Shown: positions 26,533-34,785, counted from the stretch's first letter. The stretch: 64,000 bases of DNA from JBDKUD01 sp050943315 (GCA_050943315.1 JBMNOY010000001.1:49724-113723), one strand, 5' to 3'. The notes: generated from the letters alone by a model not told the origin. Made by a program: numbers and translations.

Positions 26533-26585
26533 ATATACGGCCTTAAATAATTCGGTTATAAACGATAAAAATGGGGGGGTAAATT

Positions 26586-28100
26586 ATGTTCAAGCGTAGC
26601 TTTGGTGTAATCTTGGTTGTCATGTTACTGTTATCGGTTGCCGGTCCTGCCATGGCAGTTCCAAACGTATTCCTGAATGGACAAAAAATATCATTTGATG
26701 TTTCGCCGGTGATTGAAAATGGAAGAACTTTAATTCCCATGCGGGAAGTATTTGAAAAACTGGGTGCTGATATATCCTGGGATAACTATACTCAAACGGT
26801 TACCGCCATAACAGATACCGATTCTGTTAAGCTGCAAATTGGAAATGAATATGCCACAGTTGCCGGTCAAGCCGTACAACTGGATGTTCCCGGGAAAATA
26901 ATAAACGGCCGAACTATGATACCAGTACGTTTTATTAGTCAGATATTTGTAGCTTCGGTAGATTGGGACCCGGTTGAGAATCAAGTTAATATAACCACTA
27001 CTGATCAAACCATAAAACCTGTTATTCCAAATACAAAACAAACAAAACCGGCAATCGGTTTAAATCTTGAGTTGACCGGTCCAGTAGCTGTATATGGCAA
27101 CAATGTAAACCAAGGTATTCAACTGGCTTTTAGTGAAAACCAGGATTTAGACCTGAAACTGGTGACAGCTGATTGTCAGTCTAATCAAGAGGAAGCCTTT
27201 ATAGGCAGTCAAAAGTTATTACAGCATAATATTATTGCTCAGATCGGTCCTTTAACCAGCGGAAATGTTACGGGGTGTACTCAATTACTTGAAGAATCAG
27301 GAATTCCCCTGCTGGCACCTGCTGCCACTGCACCGTTTATTACCCTAAATTCTAAAACCGGAGAAACTCGTAATTATATTTTTCGAGTATGTTTTCAAGA
27401 CGCTATGCAGGGTAACCTAATGGCGGCCTTTGCCGGCAAGGAGTTGAAGGCTAAAACCTGTGCGATTATTTATGACGGTACCAGCGACTATGGCAAGGCT
27501 CTGGCTGATTCATTTAAGACCAGTTTTACCAGGGCAGGAGGTCAGATAGTAGCGGAGGAACAATTCAGTAGGGACGATACTGATTTTACGCAGATACTGG
27601 AGAAAGTGAAAAATCAAAAATTTGACTTTATTTACGCACCGGGGTACTACCAGGAGATAGGATGGTTAATTAAACAAGCCCGGGAGTTAGGTATAAGTCA
27701 GCCTATTGGCGGCTGCGACGGATGGGATTCACCGCAAATAACCGTTTTAGCAGGTTCCCAAGCTATGAATAACACCTATCTGATTAATCATTTTTCCGTG
27801 GATGATCCTGATGCAGCGGTAGTTGATTTTGTAAATAAATATAAGAGTACTTACGGTGATTTGCCTGACACTTTTGCTGCTTTAGGATATGATAGTGCGA
27901 AGCTATTATTGGAGACTATTCGCAATAGTAAATCGTATAACCCGCAGGTCATTGCCGATAATCTCAGCAAAATTGAGAACTTTTCCGGGGTAACCGGAAG
28001 ACTGACCATGGGCAGTGATCATAACCCGATTAAGTCTGGGGTGGTTATGGAATTTCAAAATGGAAAACAGGTATTTAGGCAACGGGTATACTCAGAATAA
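26586..28100 (+). CDS. Exported solute-binding protein with N-terminal copper-amine-oxidase-like domain
   Basis: This is a two-module exported protein of 504 aa. The signal peptide ends at PAMA (about 24). Residues 28-140 are a copper amine oxidase N-terminal-like domain (PF07833 type) with the paired GRTLIPMREVFEKLGADISWD and GRTMIPVRFISQIF repeats. Residues 155-500 are a type 1 periplasmic binding fold of the branched-chain amino-acid class (LivJ-like; GLNLELTGPVAVYGNNVNQG, IGPLTSGNVTGC, PLLAPAATAP). The first domain probably holds the binder at the cell wall. No permease or ATPase gene lies nearby, so it may act as a sensor or partner a distant transporter. There is no lipobox. SD is GGGGGG. 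Confidence 0.82.
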   Translation: MFKRSFGVILVVMLLLSVAGPAMAVPNVFLNGQKISFDVSPVIENGRTLIPMREVFEKLGADISWDNYTQTVTAITDTDSVKLQIGNEYATVAGQAVQLDVPGKIINGRTMIPVRFISQIFVASVDWDPVENQVNITTTDQTIKPVIPNTKQTKPAIGLNLELTGPVAVYGNNVNQGIQLAFSENQDLDLKLVTADCQSNQEEAFIGSQKLLQHNIIAQIGPLTSGNVTGCTQLLEESGIPLLAPAATAPFITLNSKTGETRNYIFRVCFQDAMQGNLMAAFAGKELKAKTCAIIYDGTSDYGKALADSFKTSFTRAGGQIVAEEQFSRDDTDFTQILEKVKNQKFDFIYAPGYYQEIGWLIKQARELGISQPIGGCDGWDSPQITVLAGSQAMNNTYLINHFSVDDPDAAVVDFVNKYKSTYGDLPDTFAALGYDSAKLLLETIRNSKSYNPQVIADNLSKIENFSGVTGRLTMGSDHNPIKSGVVMEFQNGKQVFRQRVYSE

Positions 28101-28140
28101 GACGAATGTCTTAAGTGCCATGGTAGATAAATATAACGGT

Positions 28141-28205
28141 AGGCAGGAAATCTGATGCGCTGAAGTTCTTGTATTTAGATTCTCACATCATCATCCTGCC
28201 TTTTT
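28141..28205 (+). terminator. Terminator after solute-binding protein gene
   Basis: AGGCAGGA (28141-28148) pairs with TCCTGCCT (28194-28201), with an inner GATG/CATC pair, and TTTTT follows at 28201-28205. Confidence 0.65.
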
Positions 28206-28364
28206 AGCTATCGCGAGGATAAAAATTATATGTAAAAGTAGCTTATATTAATTTTTGGGAAGAAGCATTCGTTGCACATTCTATTTGTTATATGCAGTTA
28301 ATTTTTCCCTAACAAATGCTGTAAAATATAATATATGGAATTTTTATAAAGTGGGGTTAAGATT

Positions 28365-28538
28365 GTGAAAAACATTTTTAATAGTACAATTTGGGATAGA
28401 GTGATTATGGTTATGTTTGGCTGTGTTGCCTTTTTTACTCAAGAAATAGTTACTTTTATTATGTTAGGATTTGTCCTTATAATGTTATCTAATATTTACG
28501 ATAAACTTGATGAAATTTCCAAGAAAGCTGATAGATAA
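28365..28538 (+). CDS. Small membrane protein, 57 aa
   Basis: The frame starts at GTG 28365 behind AAGTGGGG. The protein has two hydrophobic stretches (RVIMVMFGCVAFF and EIVTFIMLGFVLIML) and a charged C-terminus (YDKLDEISKKADR), so it would be a short membrane hairpin or a single kinked helix. The region is visibly A/T-rich compared with the dcw genes. No family recognised. The next 250 bases up to the acetyltransferase hold only a small hairpin (GGTTAGC/GCTAACC at 28589-28610). Confidence 0.45.
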   Translation: MKNIFNSTIWDRVIMVMFGCVAFFTQEIVTFIMLGFVLIMLSNIYDKLDEISKKADR

Positions 28539-28790
28539 TAGGACTATTTTTAATGCGCATCATTAACAGACTGTGCAGTTACTAATATGGTTAGCAGGAA
28601 GAGGCTAACCCCCCATTACAAGATAGTCTATATACGAGTAATAAAGGACCAAAATTTATATTCTTGCACATAAATAACAGCCTACCTTCTGCACCATTTC
28701 CTTGTTAACAACATGACTATGCCGATAGGTAAATACTGTATAATTAATATAAGATGTCTCTAAAATATAGTTAAGCGGGAGGCCTCTAAA

Positions 28791-29237
28791 ATGTTGGAAC
28801 TGGTAAGGTTAATCCATTATGATGAACTTGAAAAACTGTTGAATTTATACACGCAGTTACATCCTGATGATCCCGATGTTAGAGAAAGTGAATCCTTAGT
28901 ATCTCTATGGAATAAAATATTCAACGACCCAAATTTGCATTATTTGATCATTGAAAAAGATCGCGAAATAATTTCATCTTGTACCTTGGCAATAATTGAA
29001 AATCTTACAAGAAATTTGCGTCCATATGGATTAATAGAAAATGTAATCACACACTCGAATTATAGAAAAAAGGGATTCGGAACAACCGTATTACATAAAG
29101 CAATAGAAATAGCAAAAGAAAATAATTGCTATAAAGTTATGCTTTTAACTGGTTCGAAAACAGAGGAAACTTTAAAGTTTTATGAGAAGGCTGGATTTGT
29201 TAAAGGTATTAAGACTGGTTTTATTAAATTTATATAG
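28791..29237 (+). CDS. GNAT family N-acetyltransferase
   Basis: The product is 148 aa, the normal size for a single-domain GNAT enzyme. The acetyl-CoA binding segment is ENVITHSNYRKKGFGTTVLHKAI (YRKKGFGT is the R-x-x-G-x-G/A loop). A later KFYEKAGFVKG strand-helix unit is typical of small-molecule acetyltransferases. GCGGGAGG lies upstream of the ATG. The codons are richer in A and T than the neighbouring core genes, which may point to recent acquisition. The substrate is unknown. Confidence 0.85.
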   Translation: MLELVRLIHYDELEKLLNLYTQLHPDDPDVRESESLVSLWNKIFNDPNLHYLIIEKDREIISSCTLAIIENLTRNLRPYGLIENVITHSNYRKKGFGTTVLHKAIEIAKENNCYKVMLLTGSKTEETLKFYEKAGFVKGIKTGFIKFI

Positions 29238-29385
29238 AAGGATAACCAACATCTTCGGTAAATACAAAGCCTCTATTGCCTTTGTATTTCTCAGGAATAT
29301 CTTCTAATGATTGAAAGCGGTTTCTCAAATCGGCACCGCAAATGCAACAAACGGCAATACACCAATTATTACAAACATCGGATAA
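29230..29385 (-). pseudogene. Zinc-ribbon-like protein fragment without a start codon
   Basis: On the minus strand a frame is open from 29385 to a TAA at 29230 and reads VCCICGADLRNRFQSLEDIP, then EKYKGNRGFVFTEDVGYPSI. The CxxCGADL pattern looks like half of a zinc ribbon, and the composition is protein-like. No ATG, GTG or TTG precedes the conserved part, so it is probably a truncated remnant. Its stop overlaps the end of the convergent acetyltransferase gene by 8 bases. Confidence 0.35.
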
Positions 29386-29432
29386 CTAAGCGAATAAACT
29401 GAAAGAAGGGTAAAGATGAAACGGTCAGCAAT
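29385..29432 (+). repeat. Direct repeat, copy 1: duplicated 5' end of an exported-protein gene
   Basis: These 48 bases match 33571-33618 at 46 positions. In the second copy they hold the SD and first codons of an exported protein (MKRSA). Here the copied start (ATG 29416) soon reaches a stop. A second frame, 29403-29543, runs through the copy and reads FKDGAIVEILDLERKPNSGL to a stop. It is protein-like but has no start, so unrelated fragments seem to have been joined here. Confidence 0.7.
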
Positions 29433-29626
29433 ATTTTTACTATTAATAGGTTCAAAGATGGTGCTATTGTTGAGATATTAGATTTAGAGAGAAAACCTAA
29501 CTCCGGACTGTCTGTTTTAGCGGGAAAAACCAGTTATTATTGATTGAAAAGAATAGACAAAGAATAATGTGAAATACTATGAAAACAATAATAAACAGCA
29601 GGCATGAAGGAGGAATTTTTTTAAAC

Positions 29627-29962
29627 ATGCAGTATTTTCGAAAAAACATTGACTATGCAAAAATTTTAGATTTAAAGTCTTTGGTTCCATATGTTGAAGG
29701 CAAGGTGGTCAGCCAGGCGCTGGTCCAAACAGACCTGCTCAACATGACCGTGTTTGCCATTGACAAAGGAGAGGAACTAAACTTCCAATCAGCGTCCGGC
29801 GAGGCAATGATTTACGTAATAGATGGGAAAATGGAAGCAAAAATTTGGGGAGAAGAATATTATCTTCATGAAGGTGAAGCAATTGTTGTACCCGCCAATA
29901 TTTCCTACCAATTTACGGCAGTGGAAAGGCTAATGGTGTTATCAACGATTGTCAATCCTTAA
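29627..29962 (+). CDS. Small cupin-domain protein
   Basis: From ATG 29627 the protein is 111 aa with one cupin barrel. The core reads GEELNFQSASGEAMIYVIDGKM, then EEYYLHEGEAIVVPANISYQFTA. Usual metal-ligand histidines of motif 1 are replaced (QSASGEA in place of HxH...E), and motif 2 carries N/Y near the histidine position, so it may not bind metal. Such stand-alone cupins often follow stress or redox regulators. AAGGAGG lies 13 bases upstream; an in-frame ATG at 29579 would add 16 residues. No partner is obvious. Confidence 0.75.
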   Translation: MQYFRKNIDYAKILDLKSLVPYVEGKVVSQALVQTDLLNMTVFAIDKGEELNFQSASGEAMIYVIDGKMEAKIWGEEYYLHEGEAIVVPANISYQFTAVERLMVLSTIVNP

Positions 29963-30068
29963 CCGTCTTGCAGTCAACCGCAAATCGATGGTAACAAGCA
30001 AATTAAACTGGGGCACACAGTCTAATTTGCTTGTTATTTGTTCGAAAGCATTAATGCACAATTCTCAA

Positions 30069-30266
30069 TTATTCATCCCCATAAATAAACACGTCTTCAA
30101 TGTTAACTTTGAAAAATTGTGCAATTTGAAAAGCCAGTTTGAGAGAAGGGTCATATTTCCCATTTTCGATAGAATTTATTGTGGCGCGAGTTACTCCTAG
30201 TTTGGTTGCTAATCCCTCCTGGGTTAAGTCGTACATGGCCCGGTAGACTTTCAGCCGATTTTTCAT
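30069..30266 (-). CDS. XRE-family helix-turn-helix regulator
   Basis: The product is 65 aa, a minimal Cro/CI-type domain: MKNRLKVYRAMYDLTQEGLA, then KLGVTRATINSIENGKYDPSLKLA (the HTH), then IAQFFKVNIEDVFIY. The ATG (30266) overlaps the stop of the upstream membrane-protein gene as TAATG, and GGAGAT lies 8 bases before it, so the two are coupled. Short XRE proteins paired with DUF2178-type membrane proteins are frequent in Firmicutes and archaea. It probably represses its own operon through palindromes in the promoter region. Confidence 0.9.
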   Translation of the reverse strand: MKNRLKVYRAMYDLTQEGLATKLGVTRATINSIENGKYDPSLKLAFQIAQFFKVNIEDVFIYGDE

Positions 30267-30820
30267 TACTTTTTCATCTCCAAAATAACCAATGAGGCAA
30301 ACCAAAAAAGCAGTCCTGCTATTAATATACCTACCCATAAACCTAATTGGTCAAAAGCTATCCAGGGCTGTAAAAGTGCCCCTATGATAAGGATATTGAG
30401 GAATATAAACGACAAAGAACCCGACCAGGTATAATGCAGCATAATTCTTTCGTCTATAATTGGGTCCTGAAAAAAACACTTGGCTCCAAACCTTTTGGCC
30501 AGGCAGAGAATGATAATAATTCCTGCGACATAAATGCCAAACATGATACCCCCGGCAGGCTGAATAGAAAACAAGGAAAGAACAAATAAAACCACTCCTA
30601 CCAGCACAATGGGGACACCAAGTGCGGTAAGAAGCACTCCAATCCATAATACGACTGGCTTTTTGGGTGCTATATCAAGAAAAAGAGCTAAAGCAACTCC
30701 AACAGCTCCTGCTAAAACCTGAACTGGATTAATAATACCATCCCTGAAAAATTGAACTGCCACACCTGCGATTAGGAATATTACCAGGAACACCGCAAAC
30801 CAAACCAGTTTATTCTTCAT
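30266..30820 (-). CDS. DUF2178-like membrane protein
   Basis: This is an integral membrane protein of 184 aa with about six hydrophobic segments. The segment DPIIDERIMLHYTWSGSLSF, followed by paired hydrophobic helices, matches the conserved DER motif of DUF2178 proteins. The function of that family is unknown. It is the first gene of a two-gene operon with an XRE repressor. ATG 30820 has AGGAGG at 8 bases; an ATG six bases further upstream is too close to that SD. Confidence 0.75.
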   Translation of the reverse strand: MKNKLVWFAVFLVIFLIAGVAVQFFRDGIINPVQVLAGAVGVALALFLDIAPKKPVVLWIGVLLTALGVPIVLVGVVLFVLSLFSIQPAGGIMFGIYVAGIIIILCLAKRFGAKCFFQDPIIDERIMLHYTWSGSLSFIFLNILIIGALLQPWIAFDQLGLWVGILIAGLLFWFASLVILEMKK

Positions 30821-30852
30821 AGTCATTCCTCCTATTAATTTTTACAATTTTA

Positions 30853-30881
30853 ATTGTATAATAAGATACGCTAAATGTAAA
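30853..30881 (-). promoter_or_regulatory. Sigma-A promoter of the DUF2178/XRE operon
   Basis: Read on the minus strand, TTTACA (30881-30876) and TACAAT (30858-30853) are spaced by exactly 17 bases. The -10 lies within a palindrome (TACAATTTTAATTGTA, 30843-30858), a likely repressor site. Confidence 0.75.
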
Positions 30882-30908
30882 GGAAGTTATACATTAAGTA
30901 TCGCAAAC

Positions 30909-30925
30909 TTTACATAGAATGTAAA
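30909..30925. promoter_or_regulatory. Palindromic operator candidate
   Basis: TTTACAT-AGA-ATGTAAA is a perfect 7-bp inverted repeat about 28 bases upstream of the -35 element. Its half-site ATGTAAA recurs at the -35 (30875-30881), so one regulator, probably the XRE protein, could bind both. Confidence 0.55.
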
Positions 30926-31014
30926 AGATGAGAATTGTCGTCTGTAACTTTTCGGTGGTTTGAGATGACGGGGGTGGATTAATGTTTTTCTAGTAATATT
31001 TTTATCACAGTACA

Positions 31015-31043
31015 TTGTCAGACATAGTAATATTGCTTATAAT
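31015..31043 (+). promoter_or_regulatory. Sigma-A promoter of the padR operon
   Basis: TTGTCA (31015-31020) and TATAAT (31038-31043) are 17 bases apart. Transcription would start near 31050, just before the SD AAGGAGGTGA, giving a very short leader. Confidence 0.8.
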
Positions 31044-31064
31044 GTAATCAAGGAGGTGAGGTAA

Positions 31065-31418
31065 GTGAGCGGCACAATTTCAACCGACCTTATTCGCGGT
31101 CATACTGATACCATTATCTTGAACGTCCTCCGCCAGGGTGACAGCTATGGGTATGACATATATAAAAAGGTAATCGCCTTGAGCGGTCATCAATATGAAT
31201 TGAAGGAAGCAACTCTCTATACGGCTTTTCGTCGTTTGGAACAAGATGATTTGATCGTTTCCTATTGGGGTGATGAAACCCAGGGCGGCAGGCGGAAATA
31301 TTATCGTATTACCGACAGAGGTAAGGAAGTTTATGAACAGAACATAGCGGACTGGAACTTTGCCAAAGGTGTTTTAAATAAATTGATTCAAGGAGGTCTT
31401 GAAGATGTTCAAGAATGA
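31065..31418 (+). CDS. PadR-family transcriptional regulator
   Basis: The regulator is 117 aa. An N-terminal winged helix contains GHTDTIILNVLRQGDSYGYDIYK and ATLYTAFRRLEQDDLIVS, and the wing GGRRKYYRITDRGKEVYEQ is diagnostic of PadR. The C-terminal helix would mediate dimerisation. The start is GTG behind AAGGAGGTGAGG. It overlaps the next gene, which encodes its likely partner membrane protein; PadR repressors in such pairs usually control their own operon. Confidence 0.93.
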   Translation: MSGTISTDLIRGHTDTIILNVLRQGDSYGYDIYKKVIALSGHQYELKEATLYTAFRRLEQDDLIVSYWGDETQGGRRKYYRITDRGKEVYEQNIADWNFAKGVLNKLIQGGLEDVQE

Positions 31419-32061
31419 TAATACCATAAATAAGAAAGTAACCGCTTATATTGATAACCTGTTTTCCGGGGTTGGAGCCAGTCAACAGCTTTTTGACCTC
31501 AAGGAAGAACTGGTCATCAACCTGAAAGAAAAGATTAGCGATATTAAATCCCGTGGCATGGATGACGAGCAAGCTTTTAAGGAAGCGGTGATTTCAATGG
31601 GTGATTTAAGCGGATTGGTGAATGATATGCACAAGATTGGGCAAGATACGGCGAAGCAATTTGTGTATTCATCTATGACAGCACGCATTTCCACTGCTGG
31701 CATTATTGCCGGAGTATTGCTGATATTATTTGGGGTCTTCACAGTTACCATGTTATATTTCATGAAACTGGGCGCTGAGCCTGTTATAGGCAGCGCCATC
31801 TTTATAGTTGCCGGTGGAGCCTTGTCAACTTACAGTATACTGACCAGGGAAACCCGCAATAAATACGGCATGAATAGAATACGCGCCGCATTCTATGCTT
31901 TGTCAATTGGTCTAATCCTTTTTAGCATATTTACAGCTTTTAGTACCCGTTTTGCTACCGGTGAAATGTTTATAGCCATCGCTTCTTTAATGGTATTTTC
32001 TATGGTGGGAATTGGATTATTTTTATTACTAATTTTGACCGGAACCAGTCGGCGTAAGTAG
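31405..32061 (+). CDS. Permease-prefix-domain membrane protein
   Basis: The product is 218 aa. The first 75 residues form the helical permease-prefix/HAAS-like domain (NKKVTAYIDNLFSGVG, LKEELVINLKEKISDIKSRG, DEQAFKEAVISMGDL), which is typical of proteins encoded next to PadR regulators. Four membrane segments follow, and the function is unknown. Its start, ATG 31405, lies 8 bases after AAGGAGG inside the padR gene, so translation is coupled with a 14-bp overlap. A strong terminator ends the operon. Confidence 0.85.
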   Translation: MFKNDNTINKKVTAYIDNLFSGVGASQQLFDLKEELVINLKEKISDIKSRGMDDEQAFKEAVISMGDLSGLVNDMHKIGQDTAKQFVYSSMTARISTAGIIAGVLLILFGVFTVTMLYFMKLGAEPVIGSAIFIVAGGALSTYSILTRETRNKYGMNRIRAAFYALSIGLILFSIFTAFSTRFATGEMFIAIASLMVFSMVGIGLFLLLILTGTSRRK

Positions 32062-32070
32062 GAAATTTGG

Positions 32071-32111
32071 GCTGTCCTTCAAAACCGAGCGGATAGAGGG
32101 CAGCTTTTTTT
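32071..32111 (+). terminator. Terminator of the padR operon
   Basis: GCTGTCC (32071-32077) pairs with GGGCAGC (32098-32104), an inner TCC/GGA pair lies in the loop, and a run of seven T follows. Confidence 0.78.
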
Positions 32112-32284
32112 AGACAAAGAGGCTGCGGATAAGATCGGTCTCATAAATGTTATCCGATACAAGTGTAGCTATGCTGATTTGCAGGGACGGGAACATTAGA
32201 AAACGAAAGTTAGCTCTATCCGTACACCACTACTGCAAGATTTACCAATATCAAAACGTAATCTATTCAGGAGGTGTTTACATA

Positions 32285-33544
32285 ATGAAGCGAATCTTAT
32301 CAGTCTTATTCCTGGCCCTAATCCTGATTGCCAGCCAACCCTTAATTGCTCCGGCTCAGGGACAGGAAACCATTTCCGTATTAATCGACGGCTTAACAGT
32401 AAACCTGGATGTTTTACCGGTTATAAAGGACGGTCGTACCCTGGTGCCTTTCCGGGCTATAGCCGAGGCCATGAACATAGACGTAGGCTGGGATAATCAA
32501 ACCAGGACCGTAAACGCAACAGATGGCAATACCACGGTTCGTTTACAAATTGACAATCGCACTGCTTATCGTAATAATGCTCCTATGACACTGGATGTCG
32601 CCCCGCAAATAGTAGGCGGGCGTACCCTCATTCCACTGCGCTTCTTCGGCGAAGCTTTTAATTGTCGGGTGGATTGGGATAACATTAGAAATCAGGTAAA
32701 CATAATTTCTCCCCCTAAAGCTATGAAAGTCATAGGCTTTTATGCTCTGGGCGACAGCCAAACCAGCAGTTGGACCAACCTTTTTGGCCAGACCTATCCC
32801 ACCGCAGCTAAAGGCAACACCGACGTAATATCTGAACTGGCCCTGGGCTGGTACAGTATTGATAAACAGGGCAACCTGCTGGATAAAAGCCGTACCGGGT
32901 GGCAGCGTCCGGAAGGTTGGGAGAAGGTCTTAAACAGTGCTGCAGAATACAAACTGCAAAGCGAAATGGTAATCCATGTGACCGATGGGGATGGTACTAT
33001 TTCCTCCCTCTTGAATGACCCAACAGCCATGGCACGAGCGGTAAAAGCCATTAATGCCGAAGCTCAGCAGTACAGTGGTGTCAACCTGGATTTTGAGGGT
33101 TTGGGCTATAACGACAGTGGGGAACAGCTCCAACAGGTTCAGCAGAGATTCACCGGCTTTGTCACCCTGCTTGACCAGGAGCTGAAGACTAACCGTATCG
33201 GGCTTACTCTCACCCTGCATGCACCTAACAGCGCTTATCCCGGTTATGACTACCAGGCCCTGGGGCAAATCGCTGACCGTATCATTATCATGGCCTATGA
33301 CTACGGTTCCAAACCCGAGCCCGTGAGCCAGGTAAAACAAGCTGTAGAAATGGCCTGCAACGCAGTTCCTGCCAATAAACTGATCCTGGGCATTTCCGCC
33401 CCCAGCGAAAATGCTGAAAGCATCGCCACCAAAGTGGGTATTGCTAAACGTTATAATCTTAATGGCGTAGCGCTGTGGAGATTAGGATTGATAAATGATG
33501 GAATGTGGCAGACATTACGAGATAGTCTAACCGCTGATCGGTAA
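32285..33544 (+). CDS. Exported GH18-family glycosidase with copper-amine-oxidase-like N-domain
   Basis: From ATG 32285 (SD CAGGAGGTG) the protein is 419 aa with a signal peptide ending near PAQG. Residues about 30-140 form a copper-amine-oxidase N-terminal-like domain with GRTLVPFRAIAEAMN and GRTLIPLRFFGEAFN. Residues 145-419 are a GH18 barrel like those of spore-cortex or coat glycosidases (YaaH/SleL). The catalytic segment is GVNLDFEGLGY; the acid Glu and one Asp are present, but the first Asp of the usual DxxDxDxE is Ser. The substrate may be N-acetylglucosaminyl bonds in peptidoglycan. It is one of three proteins here with this N-domain. Confidence 0.85.
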   Translation: MKRILSVLFLALILIASQPLIAPAQGQETISVLIDGLTVNLDVLPVIKDGRTLVPFRAIAEAMNIDVGWDNQTRTVNATDGNTTVRLQIDNRTAYRNNAPMTLDVAPQIVGGRTLIPLRFFGEAFNCRVDWDNIRNQVNIISPPKAMKVIGFYALGDSQTSSWTNLFGQTYPTAAKGNTDVISELALGWYSIDKQGNLLDKSRTGWQRPEGWEKVLNSAAEYKLQSEMVIHVTDGDGTISSLLNDPTAMARAVKAINAEAQQYSGVNLDFEGLGYNDSGEQLQQVQQRFTGFVTLLDQELKTNRIGLTLTLHAPNSAYPGYDYQALGQIADRIIIMAYDYGSKPEPVSQVKQAVEMACNAVPANKLILGISAPSENAESIATKVGIAKRYNLNGVALWRLGLINDGMWQTLRDSLTADR

Positions 33545-33570
33545 TAGTAACCGTCTTAAATCATCCGGAG

Positions 33571-33618
33571 ACTAAGCGAATAAACTGAAAGAGGGGTAAA
33601 GATGAAACGATCAGCAAT
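33571..33618 (+). repeat. Direct repeat, copy 2 (functional gene start)
   Basis: This copy differs from 29385-29432 at only two of 48 bases. It contains the SD GAGGGG and the first six codons of the exported protein gene that begins at 33602. Confidence 0.7.
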
Positions 33619-34639
33619 GCTGTTAGTAGGTTTAATAGTAGTTCTCTTTAGTAGTCCTGTCTTAGCTACTGCTCCGCCGTTGACAGTGCAAATAAACGGT
33701 TCGGCGGTGAATACTCCGGCTGATATGGATGTAGTAGAAGGCCAGGTGATGGTTCCCTTGCGCTGGGCGGCTGAACAATTGGGAGCCAGTTCTGTAGAAT
33801 GGGACTCCGCAACCCGAACCATAACCATTAAAACCCAGCAGGATTTTTATAGTATGGAGAAATTAGCTTCCTATGCTAATGCTCTACAATGGAACGCTGA
33901 TGAACAGGATGAGCAAATCTGGGTACTCCCGGATAAGGTCAAAGACCTGGATCTATCTTATGCTGTGACCCGGGAATGGATTTTGGAACTGCCTGATACG
34001 GTGAAAAGATTACAGCTAATGCAGCCCCACGATTATATAACCATACGTGTTGCCAGTGACGATGAGCTCTACGAACACAGTTCAATAGTACATAGTGCCG
34101 AAAATCGCCATGGTCACTATTACCTTCCTATGGACTGGCTGGAACGTTTATTTAAAGCCAGGGTAACATATAATGACGCTGCCAATGTGTTATCCATTCA
34201 AACCCCTGATCTGAACAAAATTAAATCTGATCTTGCCCTGATAGAAAATACCCTTATCCCATCTGGTGCCGATGAAGCTGTAAAACTATGGGGCCGGGGT
34301 GAACAAACCCGCAATGGGGCGCTGCAATATGCAGCCTTATCGCCCCAGTTGCGCCGGGAAGCAGATAATAGTAATTATGTCCGCCAATCATACTGGGTTA
34401 CCGGCGGTTCAAGCCCCTGGGTAGGGCCAATAACTGTAATTAATCGGGATGAAATCAGCGATACGAAAATCGAATATACCACCTCTTTCCCGGAAGTCAC
34501 TTCTAACCCGCCCTATACCACCGCAACGGAAAAGATGGTGGTAGAGAAGCTGCTCAATAATGGTCAGGAGGGATGGTATATAACCCAAATACTGCAATCG
34601 AGTGGCTACGGGATTATTGAAGGGATTTCATCTAACTGA
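33602..34639 (+). CDS. Exported protein with copper-amine-oxidase-like domain, function unknown
   Basis: The product is 345 aa. The signal peptide ends near VLATA (about 22). Residues 26-80 are a single copper-amine-oxidase-type repeat (VEGQVMVPLRWAAEQLGASSVEWD); a second degenerate copy lies at about 165-195 (HYYLPMDWLERLFKARVTYN). The last 120 residues, with WVTGGSSPWVGPITV, look like a small secreted alpha/beta domain that I cannot assign. Its first 17 bases of coding sequence and upstream region were duplicated at 29.4 kb. It follows the GH18 gene by 57 bp and could share its transcript. Confidence 0.75.
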   Translation: MKRSAMLLVGLIVVLFSSPVLATAPPLTVQINGSAVNTPADMDVVEGQVMVPLRWAAEQLGASSVEWDSATRTITIKTQQDFYSMEKLASYANALQWNADEQDEQIWVLPDKVKDLDLSYAVTREWILELPDTVKRLQLMQPHDYITIRVASDDELYEHSSIVHSAENRHGHYYLPMDWLERLFKARVTYNDAANVLSIQTPDLNKIKSDLALIENTLIPSGADEAVKLWGRGEQTRNGALQYAALSPQLRREADNSNYVRQSYWVTGGSSPWVGPITVINRDEISDTKIEYTTSFPEVTSNPPYTTATEKMVVEKLLNNGQEGWYITQILQSSGYGIIEGISSN

Positions 34640-34785
34640 CATCAGAAAAAATAACGCCTTTTGACGGTAAAGAGGAAGCTTTGAGCGTGGTTACCGTGGT
34701 ACTAATTCTTTTTTATTAACTGCAAGTTTGTCTTATTAAACCTCGTATAACTGGTAATACAGTAAATGAAAGGCAGGTTTTAGCT

